Made by a program: the position numbers and the translations under genes. The notes beneath the pieces are model-generated. The model had not been told where the DNA came from. It saw nothing but the letters and a program-made list of their open reading frames with translations, and made no database searches. 64,000 bases of DNA from an uncultured Mucilaginibacter sp. (lineage in GTDB: Bacteria > Bacteroidota > Bacteroidia > Sphingobacteriales > Sphingobacteriaceae), in NCBI RefSeq assembly GCF_946479965.1, contig NZ_CAMLHX010000002.1, forward strand, positions 62,001-126,000, given 5' to 3'. Positions within the stretch are counted from its first letter, which is position 1. Every line of letters starts with the position of its first letter. This document shows positions 8,436 to 16,363 of this stretch, piece by piece.

Positions 8436-8858
8436 ATGAAGATCTTTCAGCAACAAATAAGGTTTGGTCAAAGCAGGCGCGGGTTTCATTTAATAACCAC
8501 AGAGGTTATCAATGCCCTGCCGCAGATCAGCGAGATAAAAACCGGCATTTGCCAGGTATTTATGCAGCACACCTCAGCTTCGCTTACCATTAACGAGAAT
8601 GCCGACCACACAGTACGCAAGGATTTTGAAATGTATTTCAGCAAAACCGTTCCGGAAAATGATCCTGAATACCAGCATGATGATGAAGGGCCGGATGATA
8701 TGCCCGCGCATATAAAAGCATCTATGCTAGGGGCATCGGTGACCATCCCCATCCGCAATGGCCGGCTCGCGTTAGGTACCTGGCAAGGTATTTATTTATG
8801 CGAGCACCGTAACTACGGCGGGCAGCGCAGTATTATGATCACGGCTTGGGGAGAGTAA
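8436..8858 (+). CDS. YjbQ/UPF0047 family protein
   Basis: A 140-residue cytoplasmic protein of the YjbQ family, reported in E. coli to have secondary thiamine-phosphate synthase activity; its true role is uncertain. The family signatures are HTSASLTINENAD (about residues 46-58), DMPAHIKASMLG and GTWQGIYLCEHR. The conserved His and Glu residues in these blocks form the metal-bound trimer site. ATG at 8436 gives normal family length. The last 63 bases overlap the 3' end of the convergent DUF5519 gene, unusually long for a tail-to-tail pair. The family identity is firm. Confidence 0.88.
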   Translation: MKIFQQQIRFGQSRRGFHLITTEVINALPQISEIKTGICQVFMQHTSASLTINENADHTVRKDFEMYFSKTVPENDPEYQHDDEGPDDMPAHIKASMLGASVTIPIRNGRLALGTWQGIYLCEHRNYGGQRSIMITAWGE

Positions 8859-9278
8859 ATTTTTCTGCCGCTGTAGTTCATAGCCCAATTTCAACAATTG
8901 TAGAGCATAGTCTTTGTCCGCTTTGGTTTTTATGTAAAAGCTTATCCAGCCGGTATTTTTAAATATGTGATGATCAAATATTTTACCATCTTGCTTTAGC
9001 TGTTGCTTTAAAGTGAGATTGAGTAACATATCTAACAAACCATTGCCGTGAATATGGCCCAGCTCATGGTTGTTATAGTTAAATTGTAAGCCTCCATATT
9101 TATGCAAACCCATATTAACTCCCTCCCATTGGGACACTTCGCGCTCTATGTCATCCATATAGTCCAGTAGTTTTGGGTTATTTAATAGCGCCCATATTTT
9201 CAGCCAGGCATCAAACACCAAACCGGTACCTGGCAAGTGTTTTAGAAAACCTAAGTATTTAACAACAAAATTGAACAT
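8796..9278 (-). CDS. luciferase-like DUF5519 protein
   Basis: A 160-residue protein resembling the small domain annotated luciferase domain (DUF5519). The typical block is GLQFNYNNHELGHIHGNG, then LLDMLLNLTLKQQLKQDG, HHIFKNTGWISFYI and a closing YALQLLKLGYEL. The function of the family is unknown and the luciferase name does not imply light emission. The ATG overlaps the stop of the upstream SRPBCC gene (TAATG), so translation is coupled. It is the last gene of the GbsR-headed operon. Its C-terminal 20 residues run antisense to the end of yjbQ. Confidence 0.75.
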   Translation of the reverse strand: MFNFVVKYLGFLKHLPGTGLVFDAWLKIWALLNNPKLLDYMDDIEREVSQWEGVNMGLHKYGGLQFNYNNHELGHIHGNGLLDMLLNLTLKQQLKQDGKIFDHHIFKNTGWISFYIKTKADKDYALQLLKLGYELQRQKNLLSPSRDHNTALPAVVTVLA

Positions 9279-10183
9279 TACTTAGCCTCGCTCAATTCCT
9301 TAATATGTTCCATTACACGCCAGTGTACGTTACGGGTAATGCTTTTTGCCCATATATCATAATACCAAGTAGGAAACACATACAATTTATACCAACTGTT
9401 ACCAATCAAAGTAGTTGTACCATTACCGTTATCCTTCAAAAGAAACTGGCCGCGTAGTATATCAATATGGCCCATTATCTCGGGGTCTCGGGGCTGATGA
9501 GTGACATCAAAAGTTAAATTTCTGTTCACATCATATGTAACTATCTTTTCATCAAACACATACCCGTTGCTGAAAATGCATTTACGTCCTGCTCCTAAAT
9601 GGTAACCTGTAACAGTGGACTCTACCGGACTAGGCATACCTACCTTAAATAGCCAGTATTTGTTTTGTTGCTTTATGCGTTCGAAGGCTACAACATTCCT
9701 CCATATTTTATCAGGTGTGGCGCTAATAACGATCTCATCAGATACCATATTTTGGTAGTGATGTTCGGATACAGAATCGGCAATAAAAATGAGTAGTAGA
9801 GCAGCGAAAACGCTTACATTCAACGTGGAATTGTTTTTTTGGAACATGCCCTTCCCCATTTTTAACCCAAGCCAGATAAATGTAAATAGTAAGGGCGATA
9901 CAATTACCAGGCAAATAATGCCCTCCCCAAAAAAGAAGGCGCTCAGCAAAATTGCGGCAAAACAATTTAAAGTTGTGTTTAGCATTACAACCCTGGATGG
10001 CAACTCTATTTCTCGCCAATACCATGCACTTATAATACCCATTACAAGCGGAACTATTATAAACTCAGCAAATATTAAAACGCCGTTACTGTCGCCGAAA
10101 TAATGTGTAGCAGCTAAAGTAACAACTGCAAACAGATTAGGTACAAAAAATCCGTTAAACTTATTTGAGAAGATCCTTTTCAT
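9278..10183 (-). CDS. membrane protein with C-terminal SRPBCC (START-like) domain
   Basis: A 301-residue protein. About four to five hydrophobic segments occupy residues 10-135. Residues 145-290 form a soluble helix-grip domain: DEIVISATPDKIWRNVV is the typical SRPBCC entry strand and helix, and later strands read HIDILRGQFLLKDNGNGTTT. SRPBCC domains bind hydrophobic ligands in a deep pocket. Here the domain is tethered to the inner membrane. The gene lies 26 bases after the TIGR01777 epimerase gene and overlaps DUF5519 by one base. A role with lipids or quinones is inference from fold and context. Confidence 0.72.
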   Translation of the reverse strand: MKRIFSNKFNGFFVPNLFAVVTLAATHYFGDSNGVLIFAEFIIVPLVMGIISAWYWREIELPSRVVMLNTTLNCFAAILLSAFFFGEGIICLVIVSPLLFTFIWLGLKMGKGMFQKNNSTLNVSVFAALLLIFIADSVSEHHYQNMVSDEIVISATPDKIWRNVVAFERIKQQNKYWLFKVGMPSPVESTVTGYHLGAGRKCIFSNGYVFDEKIVTYDVNRNLTFDVTHQPRDPEIMGHIDILRGQFLLKDNGNGTTTLIGNSWYKLYVFPTWYYDIWAKSITRNVHWRVMEHIKELSEAK

Positions 10184-10209
10184 GATATGGTTCAGGGTTA
10201 AATTAATGT

Positions 10210-11136
10210 TCAGTTTTTAATGCTCAAAATATCGTTAATGGCATGGTCCGCCTTGCTAAATTGAAATTGATAACCGGCATCTATCAGTCGCTTTGATAAC
10301 ACCCACCTGCTTTTTAGTATCAGTTCCATTTCGCTGCCAATAATTGCCAGGCCAATCTGCAACAGCCATGCGGGCGCAGGCAAACCAAACGGTACTCCCC
10401 ATGCTACACGCAACGCTTTCAAAAATTCTTTATTTTTAACAGGCTGCGGCGCGGTACAGTTTACCACGCCGGTAATGTTCTCATGTGTTAGTAAAAATTC
10501 TGTGCAAGCAATGGCGTCCCGCTCGTGCACCCATGATATATACTGCTCGCCGTAACCTTGCCTGCCGCCCATTCCCAGTTTTACCAGATTAAGTAAGCGC
10601 GGGAAAGCCCCGTCGCCACGCCCCATTACAATCCCCATGCGCAAAGCAATTTTCCTGGTTCCTGGAGTGTTGCTGTTAAAGAATGTTCTCTCCCATTGCT
10701 TACAAACATCAATAGAAAAGCCATAACCTATTTCTCCCGTTTCTTCGTCCTGAGGCCGATCCTCGGCATGGCGGTAGATAGTGGCAGAACTCATATTGAT
10801 CCAGAGTTTAGGCGGCTCAGCTAACTTACCTACAACCTTACCCAGCAAAGCAGTTGGTAATAACCTTGATGCAAATATTTCCGCTTTATTCTTTTCAGTA
10901 TATCGGCAGTTAACATTTTTACCGCACAGGTTAATTAACAGGTCAGCGCCTTCCAACTGTTTCGCCCAATCACCCTCCGTTTTACCATCCCAAACAAGTG
11001 TGCGGATATTCCGGTTAGGCGCTTCAGGCTTCCTGCTTAAAATAACAATTTCTGCTGCAATATCTTTATAGTAGTCGGTAAATACGCTGCCCATATAACC
11101 GTTGCCGCCAGCCAGTATTATTTTTTTGTATTTCAT
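10210..11136 (-). CDS. TIGR01777 family NAD(P)-dependent epimerase/oxidoreductase
   Basis: A 308-residue Rossmann-fold protein of the extended SDR type. The nucleotide-binding loop is GGNGYMG (about residues 9-15). DLLINLCGKNVNCRYT and the following KAEIFASRLLPTALL are typical of TIGR01777 proteins. A catalytic-type SSATIYRH and a C-terminal DUF1731-like end (GSEMELILKSRWVLSKRL) follow. The ATG at 11136 fits the family start; an open frame continues upstream to 11283 but would run into the preceding gene. It lies 11 bases after the DCC gene, in the same operon. The substrate is unknown. Confidence 0.85.
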   Translation of the reverse strand: MKYKKIILAGGNGYMGSVFTDYYKDIAAEIVILSRKPEAPNRNIRTLVWDGKTEGDWAKQLEGADLLINLCGKNVNCRYTEKNKAEIFASRLLPTALLGKVVGKLAEPPKLWINMSSATIYRHAEDRPQDEETGEIGYGFSIDVCKQWERTFFNSNTPGTRKIALRMGIVMGRGDGAFPRLLNLVKLGMGGRQGYGEQYISWVHERDAIACTEFLLTHENITGVVNCTAPQPVKNKEFLKALRVAWGVPFGLPAPAWLLQIGLAIIGSEMELILKSRWVLSKRLIDAGYQFQFSKADHAINDILSIKN

Positions 11137-11147
11137 GATGATAAGGT

Positions 11148-11963
11148 TTAGATAAGTATAAGTAATAAGATGAGAACCCGATAAAATGCCCAGCTTATGG
11201 TTAACCACCATCCTATTTCCAATAGTTTGCTTCTGCGGATATGCTCTAAAAACATCAGGCCGGCAACACACATAAAATAGCACAGGTATAATATAGGGTT
11301 ATTTCCTATCCAGTTAGCTGCTATCAGCATTAAGCCCAGCAACAGTGCTCCGGCGAAAGATATCGTCATCATATTGCCTAAATAATCCCATCTTTTTTGC
11401 TTCGCGGTGAAGCTTATCACAATCCCCTGGAATATTATTTGTCCGCCACAAATGAAGTACTCTCTGAGGCTACCCCCAACCGGAACCACATCAGCCAGTA
11501 AAGCTGCATACTTTGTAAGTATAATTGAGGTTATAAACCATGTTAATATTAAGTAAGCTATGCGATAATGCAGTTTCAGTGTTGGTTGCAAACTGTAAAT
11601 CCGACCAGTTGGTGGGATGATGACTCTGCGGTTAAAAGATAAGAACGCATACAGTTTGTTTAATATCCACATCAAGGGGCGGAAAGTAAGTAGCTTATTG
11701 AAGAAAGGATATTCTGCTGCGTATAGCCTTAAAATACTCTCTGCTCCATAACTCACATTTCCTGTTTCTAAATTGACCAATGCGATCTGATCAACCGCGC
11801 GCTGTCTATCAACAAGCGGACAAGTTTGCGCATCAAGTTCAGTTTGATATGCCTTACGGCCGTCGTTGTTTATTAATCCGCTTTTAACTACAGCCCGACT
11901 GTATGCATCGCAGATAGGGCATTCGGCATCAAAAAGTAAAAGGTAGTTAGCTAAGGTTTTCAT
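11148..11963 (-). CDS. DCC-family (DUF393) thiol-disulfide oxidoreductase with membrane domain
   Basis: A 271-residue protein. The N-terminal thioredoxin-like half (1-110) carries DAECPICDAYSR, which matches the DxxCPxC motif of the DCC/DUF393 family and suggests disulfide chemistry. The second half has four or five hydrophobic segments (ILTWFITSIILTKYAALL and others), so the protein is anchored in the inner membrane. It is the first structural gene after the GbsR-type repressor. A palindromic operator-like site lies 16-35 bases upstream of its ATG. Its activity is inferred from the motif alone. Confidence 0.75.
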   Translation of the reverse strand: MKTLANYLLLFDAECPICDAYSRAVVKSGLINNDGRKAYQTELDAQTCPLVDRQRAVDQIALVNLETGNVSYGAESILRLYAAEYPFFNKLLTFRPLMWILNKLYAFLSFNRRVIIPPTGRIYSLQPTLKLHYRIAYLILTWFITSIILTKYAALLADVVPVGGSLREYFICGGQIIFQGIVISFTAKQKRWDYLGNMMTISFAGALLLGLMLIAANWIGNNPILYLCYFMCVAGLMFLEHIRRSKLLEIGWWLTISWAFYRVLILLLILI

Positions 11964-11978
11964 TTTTATAAAATTATA

Positions 11979-11998
11979 CTTTCAGGAATAATTGAAAT
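11979..11998. promoter_or_regulatory. operator-like palindrome upstream of the DCC operon
   Basis: CTTTCA-N8-TGAAAT lies 16-35 bases before the DCC start codon. It matches the better palindrome CTTTCA-N8-TGAAAG ahead of the GbsR-type gene (12548-12567), with the same half-sites and spacing. Binding by the neighbouring regulator is inferred. Confidence 0.55.
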
Positions 11999-12014
11999 TT
12001 ATTTTCAAATTTTT

Positions 12015-12521
12015 TTATTTAAATATTTTAAGGACAGAACCCCAAAACCAATTTTCTTCTGCTTTTATCATGGTTTCTAAAGTTCTATCTACGTTTTTTG
12101 CCAGTTTATTAATGTCGTTTATAGACTTATTGAAGGTTTTAAAATTCTCGTCTTTTTTGTCCCCTTCTACCTTACACAATTCATCTAACACCTTAAGTAC
12201 CGGATCTAACTCGCGTTTACGACGTTCCTTAGCAACCTGCCGGGCTATGTTCCAGGTATCTTTATCGGCAAAAAAATACTCTTTACGTTCGCCTGCGCGG
12301 TGCTTTTTTTCTACCAGCCCCCATCCTATCAGGTCGCGTAGCGTCATATTAGCGTTACCGCGAGATATCTGCAATTGCTCCATTATCTCTTCTGTAGTCA
12401 ACTCGCCGGGAGTTATCAGCAGCAAGGCGTGTACCTGTGCCATGGTACGGTTTATCCCCCACTCTGTTCCCAGTTTACCCCATGCTTCTATAAACTTTAA
12501 CCTGGCTTCTTGCAATTCCAT
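12015..12521 (-). CDS. GbsR/MarR-type transcriptional regulator
   Basis: A 168-residue winged-helix regulator. The helix-turn-helix reads GELTTEEIMEQLQISRGNAN, followed by the wing VEKKHRAGERKEYFF. This arrangement is that of the GbsR branch of MarR-like repressors, which bind palindromes and release them with a ligand. ATG at 12521 is chosen over TTG at 12527. Only four bases separate it from the -7 box, so the mRNA may be leaderless. It heads a minus-strand operon with the DCC, TIGR01777, SRPBCC and DUF5519 genes. Palindromes of the same type lie before this gene and before the DCC gene, which points to autoregulation. Confidence 0.85.
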   Translation of the reverse strand: MELQEARLKFIEAWGKLGTEWGINRTMAQVHALLLITPGELTTEEIMEQLQISRGNANMTLRDLIGWGLVEKKHRAGERKEYFFADKDTWNIARQVAKERRKRELDPVLKVLDELCKVEGDKKDENFKTFNKSINDINKLAKNVDRTLETMIKAEENWFWGSVLKIFK

Positions 12522-12524
12522 ATA

Positions 12525-12555
12525 CAAATGTAAAACTATATTTTAAACTTTCAAA
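12525..12555 (-). promoter_or_regulatory. promoter of the GbsR-type regulator
   Basis: Read on the minus strand, TTTG (12555-12552) and TACATTTG (12532-12525) are separated by exactly 19 bases. This matches the Bacteroidota -33/-7 consensus well. The ATG follows 3 bases after the -7 box. Confidence 0.75.
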
Positions 12556-12570
12556 ATTTATTGAAAGTTT
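12545..12570. promoter_or_regulatory. palindromic operator over the -33 element of the GbsR-type gene
   Basis: AAACTTTCAA and TTGAAAGTTT form perfect 10-bp arms around 6 bases (AATTTA). The site covers the -33 TTTG of the promoter, where a bound repressor would block transcription. A second, weaker copy lies at 11979-11998. Confidence 0.7.
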
Positions 12571-12619
12571 ATTTTTTAAATTATCTCCTTGAACAATAAA
12601 CCATTATCCATAAAGCAAC

Positions 12620-13585
12620 TCACCCCATAAAAAACTTTTCCCTATATCCAGTCGGTGTCATCCCTACGGCTTTACGGAAAACTTTTCTAAAGGCTTTTGG
12701 ATCATTATAACCCGAGTTAAGCATCACCTCCGTCATTTGCTGATTGGTTTGCACCAAAAGTTTCTTTGCTGCTTCGATGCGGGTTTTTTGCAGATATTCA
12801 ATTGGGGTGATACCTGTTATTTGCTTAAACCTTCGTAAAATATTACGGCGACTGCCCGGTATCTCCTTAATTAGATCCTCAATTGTTCCGTTTTGATGAA
12901 AGCCCTCTTCTATCCGCTGCTGGGCCATTGCAACCAATTCGTCGTTATGCTGTTGCGCTGGATAAAAAGTACTAAAGTAAGTTTGTTGTTCGCGGTCCAT
13001 ATCAATGGAAAAAAGTTTAGCAGCGCGTACTGCTATTTCTTTACCACAATACTTCTGCAGCAAATGCAGCATTAAATGAAAGCTGGATGTTGAACCGCCG
13101 CTTGTATAAAGCCCACCCTCGCCGGTAACCACTTTATCTGGCTGTAAGTTTACGGCGGGGAAACTATCTGTGAAAGCCTTACAAGCGTCAACGTGAGTAG
13201 TAGCCGGCCTACCATTAAGCAATCCGGTGGCGCCCAGCAGGAAAGCGCCGGTACACACGCAAGCTATTTCTGAACCACCGCTAAATTGTTGCTGCAGCCA
13301 GTGCACAAAAGGCTTATTGGCCGAAACTGCTGCGCGAATATCATCAGACCGAAATGCCGGGACAAAAATGATATCCTGCTGTGGCGCACCATCCACAGCT
13401 TGCAAATGGTAGTTGTCGAATTCGGTGTATGCTGAGCTTTTTTCAGCGCAAAACAGACTAATATTGAAAGCAGATTCCTTGCCTTCGCCCTTATAAAAGC
13501 GATTAACACTCTCAAATACATCCAATATCGCGGCAACGCTTAATAAACGATAATTGTGTGTAAGTAAAATACCTAAGTTTTTCAT
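12620..13585 (-). CDS. GlxA-type transcriptional regulator (DJ-1/PfpI plus AraC HTH)
   Basis: A 321-residue protein. Residues 1-190 form a DJ-1/PfpI-like domain, with CVCTGAFLLGATGLL around the nucleophile-elbow cysteine and THVDAC downstream. Residues about 215-318 form an AraC-type double helix-turn-helix: RNILRRFKQITGITPIEYL and AFRKVFRKAVGMTPTGYR. ATG at 13585 is chosen because MKNLGILLTHNYRLLS starts the first beta strand of the domain; a longer frame begins at 13657. The regulator probably senses a small molecule through the first domain. It has no obvious operon partner, and the VOC gene lies divergently. Confidence 0.87.
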   Translation of the reverse strand: MKNLGILLTHNYRLLSVAAILDVFESVNRFYKGEGKESAFNISLFCAEKSSAYTEFDNYHLQAVDGAPQQDIIFVPAFRSDDIRAAVSANKPFVHWLQQQFSGGSEIACVCTGAFLLGATGLLNGRPATTHVDACKAFTDSFPAVNLQPDKVVTGEGGLYTSGGSTSSFHLMLHLLQKYCGKEIAVRAAKLFSIDMDREQQTYFSTFYPAQQHNDELVAMAQQRIEEGFHQNGTIEDLIKEIPGSRRNILRRFKQITGITPIEYLQKTRIEAAKKLLVQTNQQMTEVMLNSGYNDPKAFRKVFRKAVGMTPTGYREKFFMG

Positions 13586-13734
13586 GGTAAAACTGTTGTG
13601 AACGGCAAGATAAAAAAAATGTCTCAAATGCCCCCTACAATTGACTTTTACACCCATTTGTTTAAATCAAAATACCAACTATTTTAGCATTATTATTTAA
13701 CGGTCTACTTTTAATCAATATTAACAACACAACA

Positions 13735-14160
13735 ATGGCAACTATCAATCCTTATTTGAACTTTCAAGGTAATACCGAAGAAGCTTTCAACTTTTACAAA
13801 TCAGTTTTCGGCGGCGAGTTCGCTATGGTTATGCGGTTTAGCGATACCGAGCATGGTGCAAACGTACCCGATGAAGATAAAGACAAGATAATGCACATAG
13901 CGTTACCAATATGGGGTAATATGCTGATGGGTACTGATTGCCTTACTTCTATGGGTCAGAAGTTAAACTTTGGCGATAACTTTTCTATATCAGTGTCGCC
14001 GGATAGCATGGCAGAAACGGAAGCAATTTTTAAGGGCCTGTCTGAAGGTGCTAACGTTATAGTGCCGTTAAAAAAAGAATTCTGGGGCGACTATTTCGGA
14101 TTGCTTTTCGACAAGTTCGGCATACAGTGGATGGTGAATTACAGAGAAGTTCAGCAGTAA
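13735..14160 (+). CDS. VOC family protein, PhnB-like
   Basis: A 141-residue cytoplasmic protein of the glyoxalase/bleomycin-resistance fold, PhnB-like branch. It opens with INPYLNFQGNTEEAFNFYKS and VFGGEF, the usual PhnB entry, and ends with FGIQWMVNY. The middle is HIALPIWGNMLMGTD. The metal-ligand positions typical of true glyoxalases are not all evident, so enzymatic activity is unclear. It is followed by a terminator-like hairpin, then DinB. Similar small VOC and DinB genes often cluster in soil Bacteroidota. Confidence 0.85.
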   Translation: MATINPYLNFQGNTEEAFNFYKSVFGGEFAMVMRFSDTEHGANVPDEDKDKIMHIALPIWGNMLMGTDCLTSMGQKLNFGDNFSISVSPDSMAETEAIFKGLSEGANVIVPLKKEFWGDYFGLLFDKFGIQWMVNYREVQQ

Positions 14161-14168
14161 AATTATAT

Positions 14169-14199
14169 TGCAGCACCCTCATTTTCGGGTGCTGCATTT
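14169..14199 (+). terminator. terminator-like hairpin after the VOC gene
   Basis: TGCAGCACCC and GGGTGCTGCA make a 10-bp stem with an 8-base loop, followed by only three T. The weak T tract suggests partial read-through into the DinB gene. Confidence 0.6.
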
Positions 14200-14211
14200 A
14201 AACATCTACCT

Positions 14212-14709
14212 ATGAATATTTTACAAGAACTTGCTGATACTAAAGCGGAATTAATAGAAGCTATCTCAGCAATTGATAGGGAAACATTCAATACCATACC
14301 ATTTGAAGGCAGTTGGACAGCAGCACAAGTATCAGAACATATATTAAAAGCCCTTGGTGCAGATTTGCTATACGCAGACACCACACCAACAGACAGGCAG
14401 CCCGACGAGAAGGTGAAGGCTATAGCAGATCTGTTTCTCAATTTTGAGATAAAAATGAAATCGCCGGATTTTATCTTGCCGGACGATAAACCAAAGGACA
14501 AGGATGTTTTGTTAAAAGGACTTGAAAAAATATTTGATCGACTGATACACGCGGCGGAAACTTTAAATCTGACCGAAATATGCACTGTATTTGAAGTGCC
14601 TGGGTTCGGCCCATTTACCCGCCTGGAATTCCTGTGGTTCTTTAATGTACACACCAAGCGGCATATAAGGCAATTAAAAAATATTGCTGTAGCGCTTGCG
14701 AAGGTTTAA
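14212..14709 (+). CDS. DinB family protein
   Basis: A 165-residue four-helix-bundle protein of the DinB/YfiT type. Metal-ligand histidines are visible in AAQVSEHILKAL (about residue 44) and in the C-terminal NVHTKRHIRQL block. Members bind divalent metal and include thiol-dependent transferases, but most are uncharacterised. It lies between the VOC gene and a 70-residue protein, 20 bases upstream of the latter, and probably shares a transcript with the MATE pump. A detoxification role is inference. Confidence 0.82.
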   Translation: MNILQELADTKAELIEAISAIDRETFNTIPFEGSWTAAQVSEHILKALGADLLYADTTPTDRQPDEKVKAIADLFLNFEIKMKSPDFILPDDKPKDKDVLLKGLEKIFDRLIHAAETLNLTEICTVFEVPGFGPFTRLEFLWFFNVHTKRHIRQLKNIAVALAKV

Positions 14710-14729
14710 ACGTTTAATAGTTTTTAATT

Positions 14730-14942
14730 ATGATAGTTGAAGTTTTCAAAACAAATGTAGCGGAGGTTGAACTGTCTGAACTATTAATTCAGCAGCTCGA
14801 AGATCAATTTCCTGATAGCCTTATCAATTTTGATATGGAGGATTGCGATAAGATCCTGCGCGTAGAAGCATCCATTGTTGCACCCGAAAAAATAATACAA
14901 ATTTTAAATTCAAATGGTTATTCTTGTGAGGTACTCGCGTAA
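14730..14942 (+). CDS. small hypothetical protein
   Basis: A 70-residue soluble protein I do not recognise by name. MIVEVFKTNVAEVELSELL, a central FDMEDCDKILRVEAS and a closing KIIQILNSNGYSCEVL suggest a beta-alpha-beta-beta-alpha-beta ferredoxin-like fold, similar in outline to heavy-metal-associated domains. It has two cysteines but no CxxC motif. I have seen proteins of this look in Bacteroidota only as hypothetical. Its spacing of 20 bases on both sides places it in one transcript with DinB and MATE. Confidence 0.65.
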   Translation: MIVEVFKTNVAEVELSELLIQQLEDQFPDSLINFDMEDCDKILRVEASIVAPEKIIQILNSNGYSCEVLA

Positions 14943-14962
14943 CCTATAGCCTATTACATACC

Positions 14963-16339
14963 ATGACCTTCAAAAAATTTTTATCCGCTATAAAACTTTC
15001 ACTTAGTGGCAAGGAACAGGATTATACCGAAGGAAGTATCCGCAAAGCGGTGTTTCTGTTGGCTATACCTATGATACTGGAACTGAGTTTGGAAAGCGTA
15101 TTTGCCTTGGTTGACATATTTTTTGTGAGCAAATTAGGGCCAAATGCCATAGCCAGCGTTGGCTTAACAGAATCTGTTATCACGATAGTATATTCTATAG
15201 CAATTGGTTTAAGTGTTGCTGCAACGGCAGTTGTGGCACGGCGTGTAGGCGAGAAAGAGCCTAAAGCGGCTGGCCATGCCGGCGCGCAGGCTATTTTGGT
15301 AGCTGTTGTGCTATCTGTTGTATTAACTATAGTCGGCACCATCTTTGCGCCGCATGTTCTAGAGATAATGGGTGCTAGCCCCGAAGTGGTTGCCGAAGGT
15401 TCCATTTTTACGCGTATTATGTTTGGCGGCAGCGTGGTTATAATGCTGATATTCCTTATAAACGGGATATATCGTGGCGCTGGTAACGCAGCAATGGCCA
15501 TGAAAAGCCTTTGGATAGCCAGCGCGGTAAATATTATCCTCTGCCCTATCCTGATTCACTTCTTAGGGTTAAAGGGAGCTGCAATAGCAACAGTTACCGG
15601 TCGAACTTCAGGGGTACTATATCAATGTTATCATTTATACAAAGGCAACGGCATCATTAAATTCAGCATGGCCGATTTTGGCTTCGACGCGACAGTTGTA
15701 AAATCGATCATAAAAATAGCATGGCCGGCTACGCTACAATTTATTATTGCCAGCGGCAGTTGGATTGCGGTAACACGTTTGGTTGCTGAAACAGATGGCA
15801 CCAATGCATCAGCAGGTTATCAATTAGCCATGCGGAACGTGATATTTTTTATTTTGCCGGCGTGGGGATTGAGCAACGCAGCAGCTACATTGGTGGGCCA
15901 AAACCTAGGTGCCAAAAAGTTTGACCGCGCCGAACAAAGTGTGAACATTGCCGCAAAATACAACGCCATTTTTATGGGTTTTGTAATGCTATTATTTCTT
16001 TTGTTCTCTGAATGGATAATTAAATTCTTCACTCACGAACCTGAAGTTATAAAATACGGCTCATTAGCTTTGAAAATAATGGGCTCGGGCTACATATTTT
16101 ATGGTTTGGGGATGGTAATGAGCCAGGCATTGAATGGTGCCGGCGATACCCAGACGCCTACCTGGATCAATTTTGTTTGCTTTTGGCTGATACAGATACC
16201 GCTGGCTTACATTTTAGCTAACAGTTTCGATTTGAGGTCAACTGGCGCTTTCCTTTCCATGCCTATTGCCGAAACGTTTTTAGCGCTTGCCGCGTGGTAC
16301 TATTTTAGAAAAGGAAAATGGAAAGAGGTGAAGGTATAG
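14963..16339 (+). CDS. MATE family efflux transporter
   Basis: A 458-residue inner-membrane transporter with about twelve hydrophobic segments. After a short charged N-terminus it has GSIRKAVFLLAIPMILELSL, typical of the first MATE helix. GLSVAATAVVARRVGE then matches TM2, and the second half repeats the pattern (ATLVGQNLGAKKFDRAE). MATE proteins export cationic drugs or metabolites against Na+ or H+. It ends the DinB/70-aa/MATE transcript. Substrate and coupling ion cannot be read from sequence. Confidence 0.9.
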   Translation: MTFKKFLSAIKLSLSGKEQDYTEGSIRKAVFLLAIPMILELSLESVFALVDIFFVSKLGPNAIASVGLTESVITIVYSIAIGLSVAATAVVARRVGEKEPKAAGHAGAQAILVAVVLSVVLTIVGTIFAPHVLEIMGASPEVVAEGSIFTRIMFGGSVVIMLIFLINGIYRGAGNAAMAMKSLWIASAVNIILCPILIHFLGLKGAAIATVTGRTSGVLYQCYHLYKGNGIIKFSMADFGFDATVVKSIIKIAWPATLQFIIASGSWIAVTRLVAETDGTNASAGYQLAMRNVIFFILPAWGLSNAAATLVGQNLGAKKFDRAEQSVNIAAKYNAIFMGFVMLLFLLFSEWIIKFFTHEPEVIKYGSLALKIMGSGYIFYGLGMVMSQALNGAGDTQTPTWINFVCFWLIQIPLAYILANSFDLRSTGAFLSMPIAETFLALAAWYYFRKGKWKEVKV

Positions 16340-16363
16340 CGAAAAAGCACTACTTTAGCTGCG

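Noticed and set aside
11992..12546. 184-residue plus-strand ORF
   Set aside because: It runs antisense through the entire GbsR-type gene, which has clear domain motifs; the ORF is Ser/Phe-rich with no motif.
14163..14657. 164-residue minus-strand ORF
   Set aside because: Antisense to the DinB gene, with low-complexity Ser/Ile composition.
15022..15501. 159-residue minus-strand ORF
   Set aside because: Antisense to the MATE transporter, Thr/Ala-rich shadow with no motif.
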